Part shown: positions 33,319 through 42,461 of the stretch, in pieces | Layout of the letters: each line of letters opens with the position of its first letter | Position numbering within the stretch: position 1 is the first letter of the stretch | From: Gonocerus acuteangulatus | Taxonomy: Eukaryota; Arthropoda; Insecta; Hemiptera; Coreidae | Assembly (NCBI GenBank): GCA_946811695.1 | Contig: OX328128.1 | Location: 75,594,821-75,658,820, forward strand | DNA: 64,000 bases | Reading direction: 5' to 3' | Position numbers and translations under genes: made by a program | The notes under the pieces: generated by a model | What the model saw: the letters and a program-made list of their open reading frames with translations, nothing else | What the model was told of the DNA's origin: nothing | Databases searched by the model: none

Positions 33319-34096
33319 CTTGAGGAAGAAAAATGACATTTTGCAATCCCTAAAAAAATGTATTGAATATAAAAATATGAGCACTCACTTTAAAGGTAAT
33401 TGTCCTGGTGTTGGCTGGTACAAGGCTTTCTTACAAAGGCACCCCTCTGTACAGAGAGGATTTCCGAAGCCGTTACTGGGGCCAACGCATGTGTTTCTGA
33501 AGCTAATATTTGAAAGTGGTTAGGGATCGTCATTTCAAAACCAAATGAAGATACCATAGGACATCAAGAAGGGACTGAAAGTTATACCACAACTGAAAAA
33601 ATTGATCCTGCTATACCTACCACATATTTTCCATTAACAACAACACCTCCTGGATATACAAAGGGAATCCGTTTGGGCCATCTGGCAACGAAAGGTTGCC
33701 CTTGGCTGAAGTGCTTACCGGCCAGAATCTCCGAAATCAACATTCAAATTATTCATTTCTCCCATCACATGTCATTCGTCACAAGTAAACGATGAAAACT
33801 ATTGCAAGTGGCCAATATAGAACAAAAAAAAAAAAAAATTCAGAAACAAAAGAAGCATAAAGGTTGGAGTAAAAACAACAGTAAAATTCCTAAAAGGAAA
33901 ATTAAAAAGACCAAAAAAACTAACCATATGTTTCAAATGTGGGAGTATAGTAAAAGTAATTTATTTTGATTGTTAATTATGTTTAAAAGTATATGAACAT
34001 ATCCCTTGAAAGTGACGAGTCTGATGAATTTGTTTATCCTGCGTGTTACATCCTGGAGTTTGATGGAGATATAAATGAAGATGATGAAATGTAAAT
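33319..34096 (+). pseudogene. pogo-like transposase, remaining C-terminal part
   Basis: The first frame (LRKKNDILQSL ... GVGWYKAFLQRHPSVQRGFPK) is the end of the CENP-B/pogo DNA-binding region (pattern PG..W...FL.RHP). A stop follows at about 33521. The next stretch (EDTIGHQEGTESYTTT, PLTTTPPGYTKG) and the acidic end SDESDEFVYPACYI...INEDDEM look like the C-terminal tail. The DDE catalytic core between them is deleted. It is out of frame in places, so inactive. The frame closes onto 29048 if the gypsy insert plus one copy of its target duplication is removed. Confidence 0.65.
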
Positions 34097-34305
34097 TAAT
34101 TATTTTATTTCATGTTACATAATACCTACCAGCATTTTTTATTTACTTTTTAATTTTTTTTAACTAGTTATATTCATAATGTTAAAAAAAAGAAGAAATG
34201 TTTTAATTTTTTTTTATATTACATTAAAGTTTATACGAAGACAGGTATAGTTGGGATTCGGCTAGGAGAAAAACGTCAGACTTTCAAAAAGAAATCTGTA
34301 TTTTG

Positions 34306-34340
34306 GACGTTTCGACTGCAACAATGGCAGCCTTCTTCAG
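34306..34340 (-). ncRNA. hammerhead-like core, left arm
   Basis: Minus strand: CTGAAGA, six-pair stem GGCTGC/GCAGTC with loop CATTGTT, then GAAACGTC. This fits CUGANGA-stem II-GAAA with a very short, palindromic stem III (ACGU) and C at the cleavage site. Confidence 0.5.
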
Positions 34341-34493
34341 CAATAGAGAATGCCTAGGAGGGAGGGAGGAAGACCTCGAGGACAACTTAGGTAACCATGG
34401 TTAGAACTAGAACTCATACTTCCCTACTTCTAACCATGGTTACCTAAGTTGTCCTCGAGGTCTTCCTCCCTCCCTCCTAGGCATACTCTAGTG

Positions 34494-34528
34494 CTGAAGA
34501 AGGCTGCCATTGTTGCAGTCGAAACGTC
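34494..34528 (+). ncRNA. hammerhead-like core, right arm
   Basis: Same core as the left arm, on the + strand (CTGAAGA 34494-34500, GAAACGTC 34521-34528). The two copies face each other across the palindrome. Confidence 0.5.
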
Positions 34529-34945
34529 CAAAATACAGATTTCTTCTTTTTGAAAGTCTGACGTTTTTCTCCTAGCCGAATCCTAACTATACCTGTCTTC
34601 GTATCTCTACAGCGGCTAACTATCTCCATCTACATTAAAGTTTATGTTATGTTTGTGATAATTATTCCTAATAATGACCTATTATTACATAAGAAAAAAA
34701 AATGTTAAGAGTACAAGGGGTGTCAATAACTGTGGTGTCAATAACCCATCCACAGGGTCTCAATAACTAGTTTTTGCACTTTTTACCATAATTATTGCCA
34801 CATTTTAAAATGTATTGAACTTTTGAACGTAAAATCCACTGGAGTCTTTCAAAGGATAAATAAAGATGAGCTGTAGCAAGTTTCAGTTTGATCCCTTCAT
34901 AAAAAGTTTTTTTTTTTTAATTTCGCCGCAGAAATGTAGTCTTAA

Positions 34946-34972
34946 GGGTGTCAATAACTGTCCGGTTTACCC
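34946..34972 (-). repeat. right terminal inverted repeat of the pogo-like element
   Basis: GGGTGTCAATAACTGTCC...TTTACCC, directly before the TA at 34973-34974. Confidence 0.9.
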
Positions 34973-35143
34973 TACTTTGTTTTCATCTTTTGTGAAAAAT
35001 CATGAATATGTTTCTAATTTTCTTATCTTGTTTTACTAGAATCATTATACAAATATTTTATATTATACATCCCGAATAAAAGCAATATTAAGACGTCAAG
35101 GAACCAAGGCGTACGGCGTCAAGGTGCACCTGAGCAGACGACG

Positions 35144-35789
35144 CACAGTGGTGCTAGAGCAGAAAAAAATCAATTTTCGAAAGTGCTGATTTCGATTATC
35201 TAGTTTTTGATTCTCACACTGTATTAGCTACAGAATCTAGGAACAGCATACTTTTCCCTCTTGCTTCAAGGTTATTCCCATTAATTTAGACCCAACGTCT
35301 GAATAATGAAAGTTTGACCAAATTACACACTAGGTACTTTAATTAATTAATATATAATTTCAAAAGAGAGGGAAAAAAATTATCAAATTTTTTCCCTGCT
35401 CTACGAAGGTCAACCAAGCCACACAAAAGTCAAACAGGGCAACAAAAAAATTAGAGCGCATTAAAACGTTATAAGTTACGACTTTTATGTAAGCATTGAG
35501 AACAGCTATGATTACAAAGAGATCTCCACCTTCCTCCGAGATGAGAAAGGTCACATTTTAAAGTAGACATGTTAAAGTAAAGATTAGAACAAACATCATC
35601 TGCTTTTATCTGCTTATCCGAACATAACACCGGGATGAAAGGAAAGGATTAGAGTACGCCTTTATTTGTTGTACTGTCTAGTTTACCCTATTGGTTCAGA
35701 TAATACAAGTTTCCATGTCAAAACACTTCAATTCGAGTTCATTCTAGGTGCTAACGTTGTTTAGTCATGAGCTCTCATGAGTTAAAATG

Positions 35790-35855
<66 letters not shown>

Positions 35856-36487
35856 CTTTCTTTATTGATTATTACATCCTGTATATAAATACATCTGGTA
35901 ATATGATAAATGATACAATATGAAGGTTCTGTGCTCAAGGCCTCCCAACTTCATCCTCGATTAACGCCAGAAAGACGCTCAGATGACGATGAGGGGTGCC
36001 TACACAAGTTCCCTTCTGCTCCAACCAGTGGCTGGAGTCGAAAAGTGATCGGTGAGCCACAGACATTGATGCACTTGAACAAAGAGAAAGCCATTGCTAA
36101 CACTTCACTTGGTTACTGCAGCAGATCTCTAGGCCAATGTCTGAAAATGAAATAACGCGATTTGAGTGAATGCTTGTTGGGTGTTACAAACTTCGACGTA
36201 TTTCTTCAACAAAATTACCCTGAATTAATTTAAGTATACACTCAAAATACTTGTTGTATTTTGTTTTGATGAGTTCAACCAATTCCGAAAATCTCAACGA
36301 TTTTTAACGCCCCAATTGGCTTTCATTTTTCCATTAGCTCTTCAATTTACTTCAAAATTTCCATAAAACCAGTAAAACATGATGTATTGTTTTGTTCTAA
36401 GTCGAATGACCAGCCCTAGGTTTCTAGGTTAATCCGTTCTCGAGATATTGAATTGTTTCCGGTTTTTGGCCATTTGGCACCACTGTG
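35144..36487. mobile_element. Transib-type DNA transposon (non-autonomous)
   Basis: The ends are CACAGTGGTGC and the inverse GCACCACTGTG. Both sides carry the 5-bp duplication CGACG (35139-35143 and 36488-36492), which fits the CGNCG target known for Transib. Left end: heptamer CACAGTG, 12-bp spacer, AAAAAAATC (35163-35171). Right end read inward: CACAGTG, 11-bp spacer, CCAAAAACC. These resemble V(D)J recombination signals. Inside are a (TA)n at 35790-35852 and an unassigned open frame at 35910-36155 (+). No Transib transposase was recognised in its 1,344 bp. Confidence 0.75.
35790..35852. repeat. (TA)n microsatellite
   Basis: About 31 uninterrupted TA repeats inside the Transib-type element. 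Confidence 0.9.
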
Positions 36488-36806
36488 CGACGCTTCTCCT
36501 GCTCAGGTCATTAGCAGTTTAATAATAATAAAAAAAAAAAAAAACAATTAAAAAGGGAGGTAAATAGAGAAAAAAACGCCCAAAAGAAGAAACCAACAGC
36601 AGTACGGTACTCACACAGCATCTACGTATTCCGCTCGGAAAGATCTATTTTAAGCAACAGAAAATTGGTTCTCATTATACGTATCCTGATTTACAGGCAA
36701 ATACATTTTCCTATTACAAGGAATTATGAAAATAACAAGCAATAAAAACTAAGGGAAACAAGAACTAATCAAATAAACGAAACAACAACTTCAAATTCAT
36801 TAAGGC

Positions 36807-37094
36807 AACTTCAGAATTTAGTAGGCTTCCAAATCATCAACTTCAGAATTTAGTAGGCTTCCAAATCATCAACTTCAGAATTTAGTAGGCTTCCAAATCA
36901 TCAACTTCAGAATTTAGTAGGCTTCCAAATCATCAACTTCAGAATTTAGTAGGCTTCCAAATCATCAACTTCAGAATTTAGTAGGCTTCCAAATCATCAA
37001 CTTCAGAATTTAGTAGGCTTCCAAATCATCAACTTCAGAATTTAGTAGGCTTCCAAATCATCAACTTCAGAATTTAGTAGGCTTCACAATCATC
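36807..37094. repeat. 32-bp tandem array, nine units
   Basis: Nine head-to-tail copies starting AACTTCAGAATTTAGTAGGC. All but the last are identical; the last reads TTCACAATC for TTCCAAATC. There are no spacers, so this is not a CRISPR. The unit's phrases come from HP-family-like text (compare TTTAGTAGGCTTTC at 53641). Confidence 0.95.
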
Positions 37095-37252
37095 AACTTC
37101 CACTTAGCACGATTTTCTAACATCTTCGAGATATATAAGATAATCTACTAAGATCCTAAAACTTTTGATCTCTATAAATAGTTTTTAATTTAAGTTATTT
37201 TTATTAGTATTTTTCCCGCAAAATTATATTTATTTTCTTCATGTATGCTTAT

Positions 37253-37434
37253 TTTTTTTTATTTATTTTTTTTAAGGCGCAACGAATTCAGGGCCATTAG
37301 CGCCGGTCCCCATAATGAAGCCGGGAATTTTCCCAACGGGCCTTGAGATTAGAAAGCCTGCCGCCAGTGTGGTTCGAACTCACATCTCCCGCAGGGGAAT
37401 CCAAGGCGTTAGCCAGTAAACCACGGGGAGACCC
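37253..37434 (-). mobile_element. tRNA-derived SINE (GTGGTCTAGTGG type), copy 2
   Basis: Minus head GGTCTCCCCGTGGTTTACTGG, box B AGTTCGAACC, and body GGCGCTAATGGCCCTG as in the copy at 14881. The tail is A-rich. A 13-bp target duplication, CATGTATGCTTAT, lies at 37240-37252 and 37435-37447 (the first C is shared with the SINE head). Confidence 0.85.
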
Positions 37435-37447
37435 CATGTATGCTTAT

Positions 37448-38200
37448 AATTTATTCTTTTTTTTCTAAATTCAAATTGTAAAAGCAATTCTTCACAATAT
37501 GGAATTTATCTTATAACATCTTAAATAATTTCTAATGCTTGCGTAAATTCCTGAAACGGAGAATTGTCGAGCGAAACCACTGACTGTGCAGATTAAAATG
37601 CGCAAATTTTGCAATAAGTTACTTCAAAATATGCAATAGTAGAGTAAACCACGTGGCTGTGTTTCTCTAAAGCAGCGCAGTAATGCCAACCTCCCAACCC
37701 AGTTTCGAAAGTTTGACAATCGAGGTCAGAGAGAACCTCTAACTAGGGGTGGCACCCCTGACTGTAGGATTGGTAGACCTGCCCCATTTATATGCTAACG
37801 ACCAGAAAGGGACGGAGGGGGGGGATGCTCTCGTGTCACAGGAAGGATTCGCATTGGAGTGGCAGTGCTGCCAACCGTGAATTGTGCCTCACTTGACCTT
37901 GTTTATTATTCAGTTAGCAGTGGATTGACGCCATCTTGATACTGAGTGTCTATGTTGTACACACGTAGTATATATTTCATGAACATTTATGAACTAGAAA
38001 ACGTGTACAATCAGAATTCAAGAAAAAAAAAATAATAATACACTTTCTCTGTTTCTCACTTTCCGTACAACCCGTGATTTCAATAGTCAAACTAAGCTGT
38101 TTATTTTTTTGTCAGAAAATATAGTTTACATCTAATTTGATAAAAGTGGTTGAAAAGTAATTGCAAATTAAGATAAATCAAAAACATGACCAAAGCCTGG
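37448..38200. other. no gene recognised
   Basis: AT-rich intron. 37660-37940 is GC-richer but has no recognisable open frame. Confidence 0.5.
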
Positions 38201-38204
38201 GTAA

Positions 38205-38410
38205 AATAACAATTCTCTCGAAGAGACAAAGTAATTTTAACCAGGCTTAGGATAGGACATAGCCTACAAACCCATTCTACTTACTAGACAAAAAAGGAAG
38301 ACCCAGGAACATAACTCTAACTGTTAAACATATACTGGCTGACTGTAGACAACACAGCAACTTGGCAATTCCTTACGACTTATTGACAAATCTCAAATCA
38401 ACACGCTCTT
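38205..38410 (+). pseudogene. LINE C-terminal relic
   Basis: Encodes KVILTRLRIGHSLQTHS, then, after a frame change, LTVKHILADCRQHSNLAIPY. This is the R-x-R-x-G-H-T and HILxxC region after RNase H in the LINEs at 130 and 58974. It has stops and a frameshift. Confidence 0.75.
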
Positions 38411-38903
38411 ATTCGAAGATATAAATATATGCATTCTCACAAGGAAGTTATTTCTAGAGGTCATTACAAAAACCAGAAAGGTCCGAAAACTAAAATTTTC
38501 AAAAATAAAAAAATGCTTAGCTTCATTCGTTCTGGATGAAAAGAAAATTGCTTTTATACCTATTATTGTCCCACTAACAACTTTGAATTTTACATAAAAC
38601 AAATATATTTTGTAAGAGGATAGTTGAGAAAATATAAAAAAATAAAAACCTAATTACTTTTTTCTGGATTTTGCAGCAATCTTAGTTAAATGAAACAAGA
38701 AATAATTTAATCCTATATAAGATTATTTATCATATAATCTTACAAAAATAATAATACTTCACACTCATCATATTGTAGTAATTATCAATAAAAAACATAT
38801 AGTATATAATGTGACCTATCTGATTTTTGGGGACAGCAATAATAATATCAATATGTAGATCTAATTTTGGAGAGGAAAAAGATGAATTTATCTCAAAATG
38901 TCA
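38411..38903. other. no gene recognised
   Basis: AT-rich intron between the LINE relic and the 52-bp array; nothing recognised. Confidence 0.5.
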
Positions 38904-39270
38904 ATTTTTGGACTGACTGGTTTTTGTAATGAGCCCTATGAATATGAACATTGTTGTTTTTGGACTGACTGGTTTTTGTAATGAGCCCTATGAATATGAA
39001 CATTGTTGTTTTTGGACTGTCTGGTTTTTGTAATGAGCCCTATGAATATGAACATTGTTGTTTTTGGACTGTCTGGTTTTTGTAATGAGCCCTATGAATA
39101 TGAACATTGTTGTTTTTGGACTGTCTGGTTTTTGTAATGAGCCCTATGAATATGAACATTGTTGTTTTTGGACTGTCTGGTTTTTGTAATGAGCCCTATG
39201 AATATGAACATTGTTGTTTTTGGACTGTCTGGTTTTTGTAATGAGCCCTATGAATATGAACATTGTTGTT
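38904..39270. repeat. 52-bp tandem array, seven units
   Basis: Unit start GGACTG at 38910, 38962, 39014, 39066, 39118, 39170 and 39222. The unit includes GGTTTTTGTAATGAGCCCTA. The first two units have GGACTGACT and the others GGACTGTCT. Confidence 0.95.
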
Positions 39271-39481
39271 TTTTTGTAATTTTTTATTATTCTCATTTTT
39301 CTTATTTTATTATGTGCCTTATTCTATTTTTGTTGTGTTTTGGTTTTATTACAATCTGACTACTACTTTAACGGACTTTGATTCTGCTGTCCTGAGTTAA
39401 TCGCTACAGTCGTGGAAATCACAATTAATATAATCAATAAATAAATAATTTTATATAAGAAATATAACAAAAGTGACTCAC

Positions 39482-39696
39482 CACCACCATTTTGCTGGCA
39501 GAGATACGGGAACCTCCATATGTTACCGAGGCCAACGGAGTAACCTATGATTGAGAGCATGAACTGGACCTTGTTGTCCCATGCCGCTCTCTGCGGCTCT
39601 TCCTCCGGGGCCGCCATCCCGGGGTAGCTGTTGAGAGGGGCAAGCTCGGTGCCCCCCTCGACTCGGAGCCCGCTCAGATTTAGAAATCCATATCAC
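39482..39696 (-). CDS. SLC6 transporter, exon with start codon and TM1
   Basis: The exon runs from an acceptor (CTTTTCTCTGTTTCAG, before 39696) to a donor (GTGAGT starting at 39481). In the transporter frame an in-frame TGA lies at the very front of the exon. The first Met is at 39617, in a GC-rich context (GGGATGG), so 39618-39696 is 5' UTR if this start is used. The coding part (45 codons plus one base) gives an N-tail, WDNKVQFML and [17 protein letters not shown] followed by QNGG. This is SLC6 TM1 with its unwound sodium-binding GLGN and the conserved R-F-P. The position that is Asp in monoamine transporters is Gly (SVGLGN), as in amino-acid transporters. Best guess: SLC6A15-A20 type neutral amino-acid symporter. 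An upstream non-coding exon should exist but was not found. Confidence 0.88.
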
Positions 39697-41584
39697 CTGA
39701 AACAGAGAAAAGGACAAGGAGGAATAAGAATCTGCAGATAGTAGAGGAAAAGTTATATAGAAATATATCGTTATGAGTATTCGTTTTATATGTTTGTAAG
39801 TCGATATTGTTTACTGTTTCAGAGAAACGAAAGAGGAAGAAGTACAAACTGCAGATAGTAGATGGAAAACGTTATTTAAATATATTGTTGTGAGTACTCG
39901 TTCTATATGTTTGTATGCTCAGTAAATCGAACGAAACATGTTTCAAGTCGATATTGTTTACTGTTTCAGAGAAACGAAAGAGGAAGAAGTACAAACTGTA
40001 GATAGTAAAGGGTAAGAGTTAAAGAAATACACCGTTGTGAGTACTCGTTCTATATGTTTGTATGCTCAGTAAATGGAACAAAACATGCTTCAAGTCGATA
40101 TTGTTTACTGTTTCAGAGAAACGAAAGAGGAAGAAGTACAAACTGCAGATAGTAGATGGAAAACGTTATTTAAATATATTGTTGTGAGTACTCGTTCTAT
40201 ATGTTTGTATGCTCAGTAAATCGAACGAAACATGTTTCAAGTCGATATTGTTTACTGTTTCAGAGAAACGAAAGAGGAAGAAGTACAAACTGTAGATAGT
40301 ACAGGGTAAGAGTTATAGAAATACACCGTTGTGAGTACTCGTTCTATATGTTTGTATGCTCAGTAAATGGAACGAAACATGTTTCAAGTCGATATTGTTT
40401 ACTGTTTCAGAGAAACGAAAGAGGAAGAAGTACAAACTGCAGATAGTAGATGGAAAACGTTATTTAAATATATTGTTGTGAGTACTCGTTCTATATGTTT
40501 GTATGCTCAGTAAATCGAACGAAACATGTTTCAAGTCGATATTGTTTACTGTTTCAGAGAAACGAAAGAGGAAGAAGTACAAACTGTAGATAGTACAGGG
40601 TAAGGGTTATAGAAATACACCGTTGTGAGTACTCGTTCTACATGTTTGTATGCTCAGTAAATGGAACGAAACATGTTTCAAGTCGATATTGTTTACTGTT
40701 TCAGAAAAACGAAAGAGGAACAAGTACAAACTGCAGATAGTAGATGGAAAACGTTATTTAAATATATTGTTGTGAGTACTCGTTCTATATGTTTGTATGC
40801 TCAGTAAATCGAACGAAACATGTTTCAAGTCGATATTGTTTACTGTTTCAGAGAAACGAAAGAGGAAGAAGTACAAACTGTAGATAGTACAGGGTAAGAG
40901 TTATAGAAATACACCGTTGTGAGTACTCGTTCTATATGTTTGTATGCTCAGTAAATGGAACGAAACATGTTTCAAGTCGATATTGTTTACTGTTTCAGAG
41001 AAACGAAAGAGGAAGAAGTACAAACTGCAGATAGTAGATGGAAAACGTTATTTAAATATATTGTTGTGAGTACTCGTTCTATATGTTTGTATGCTCAGTA
41101 AATCGAACGAAACATGTTTCAAGTCGATATTGTTTACTGTTTCAGAGAAACGAAAGAGGAAGAAGTACAAACTGTAGATAGTACAGGGTAAGAGTTATAG
41201 AAATACACCGTTGTGAGTACTCGTTCTACATGTTTGTATGCTCAGTAAATGGAACGAAACATGTTTCAAGTCGATATTGTTTACTGTTTCAGGAAAACGA
41301 AAGAGGAACAAGTACAAACTGCAGATAGTAGATGGAAAACATTATTTAAATATATCGTTGTGAGTACTCGTTCAATATGTTTGTATACTCAGTAAATCGA
41401 ACGAAACATGTTTCAAGTCGATATTGCTTACTGTTTTGGAGAAACGAGGGAGGATGAATTAGAATCTGCAGATAGTACAGGGTAAGAATTATAGAAATAT
41501 ACCGTTGTGTGTACTCGTTCTATATGTTTGTATGCTCAGTAAATCGTACGAAACATGTTTCAAGTCGATATTGTTTACTGTTTC
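39697..41584. repeat. 147-bp satellite with 294-bp dimeric higher-order unit
   Basis: Twelve full 147-bp units start at 39821 and every 147 bp up to 41438. A 118-bp partial unit (39703-39820) joins the SLC6 exon. Units alternate between type A (CTGCAGATAGTAGATGG, AAATCGAAC) and type B (CTGTAGATAGTACAGGG, AAATGGAAC). On the gene strand each unit contains a pyrimidine tract and CTGAAACAG, matching the real acceptor region of the exon (CTGTTTCAG). Confidence 0.95.
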
Positions 41585-41779
41585 AGAGAATTGACAACAG
41601 AGGTCATGGGAGAGTGCTAATGTCTTTATTGAGAAAATACTCATGGCGAAGGGTTAATGTAATGAAATTATAACTGTGAGCGTACTCCGCCTAGATTTAT
41701 TATGCTCAGTAAATGGAATAGTCGCTGGATATTTATGAAAAAAATACCATTACGCCACATGCCTATTATTAAATAATTT

Positions 41780-42427
41780 ATTTCGAATATTTCCTTAACG
41801 CCGAGAGTCACCCAAATTTAAATATCTTATTTTGAAGGAATTTGAAACATCCTGAACAATGTTCAACTGACTTCTGAGTACCCAAACCGAAAATTTGTTA
41901 CTTACTAAAACCAGTTTTATCTATTTTTCGCAACAAATATTAAATATACCACCTTAAAAATGGTTTCACTTGTTTCTATACGTTATAAAACCTATTAATA
42001 GATGGTCATTAACGCAAAAACGATTTTTACGCGCGAATTTCACACAAAAATAATTTTCTGTGGTTAATGAACTCAACCTTTCAAATCAAACAAAGTATTT
42101 TTGTACTAGATGTCATCAAAATCGGGCAATAAATATACAAATTTGTTCTTCTGATTTTCATGAAATTTGGTTAAAAAAATCTTTCGTCTGATTTGAAAGG
42201 TCAAGTTTGTTAACCAGCTGAATCCCTCTACCGGAACATGGTTTGTGAAGCGTAATTCGTGCGAAACACTACACATTTCTAACACACACTAAAATGTTCT
42301 ACATTCGTAGTAAATAATTAATGAACGTTAACGTTTACTAAATAAAATGTTCTATTCGATACTTCCGGGTCGACTTTATGAGCGGGTTTCTTCTCTATGC
42401 AGAGAGAGAGGCAACGCACAAAAAATT
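41780..42427 (+). mobile_element. HP-family element, degenerate copy I
   Basis: Worn interior (GTTAATGAACTCAACCTTTC, TTGAAAGGTCAAGTTTGTTA), ending with ACTTCCGGGTCGACTTTATG and a partial hairpin (TTTCTTCTCTATGCAGAGAGA). No (TA)n remains. Confidence 0.5.
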
Positions 42428-42461
42428 TAAATTGAGCCAGCCGTGTATCTTTATTTACTAC

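Larger units (their letters stand above)
34235..34630. mobile_element. Penelope-like snapback insert with hammerhead-like motifs
   Basis: 396 bp flanked by a perfect 15-bp duplication, TACATTAAAGTTTAT (34220-34234 and 34631-34645). The insert is almost entirely one inverted repeat: arms run about 34235-34405 and 34430-34605 with a short centre. A unique tail of about 25 bp lies at the right (CTCTACAGCGGCTAACT). Each arm carries CTGAAGA ... GAAACGTC. A long variable target duplication plus hammerhead motifs is the pattern of Penelope-like pLTRs. No RT is present. Confidence 0.6.
28185..34974 (+). mobile_element. pogo-like (Tc1/mariner superfamily) DNA transposon, interrupted
   Basis: TA target duplications lie at 28185-28186 and 34973-34974. 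Terminal inverted repeats of 27 bp (28187-28213, 34946-34972) differ at one base and start GGGTAAACC. Further copies of TTATTGACA/TGTCAATAA lie inside both ends (28620-28650, 28750-28810, 34718-34780), probably transposase-binding sites. The internal transposase is broken (HTH and C-terminal parts remain, the DDE core is missing). A gypsy element (29049-33318) and a Penelope-like insert (34235-34630) interrupt it. Without them it would be about 2.1 kb. Confidence 0.85.

Noticed and set aside
33190..33525. Envelope gene of the gypsy element
   Set aside because: Pol ends inside the 3' LTR, and the frame after the LTR is the interrupted pogo-like transposase.
35126..36510. Outer CCTGAGCAG...CTGCTCAGG as the true ends of the 35-kb element
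   Set aside because: The CGACG duplication sits inside these strings, so they are flanking host sequence (a small palindrome into which the element inserted).
36807..37094. CRISPR array
   Set aside because: Repeats are directly adjacent with no spacers, in a eukaryotic intron.
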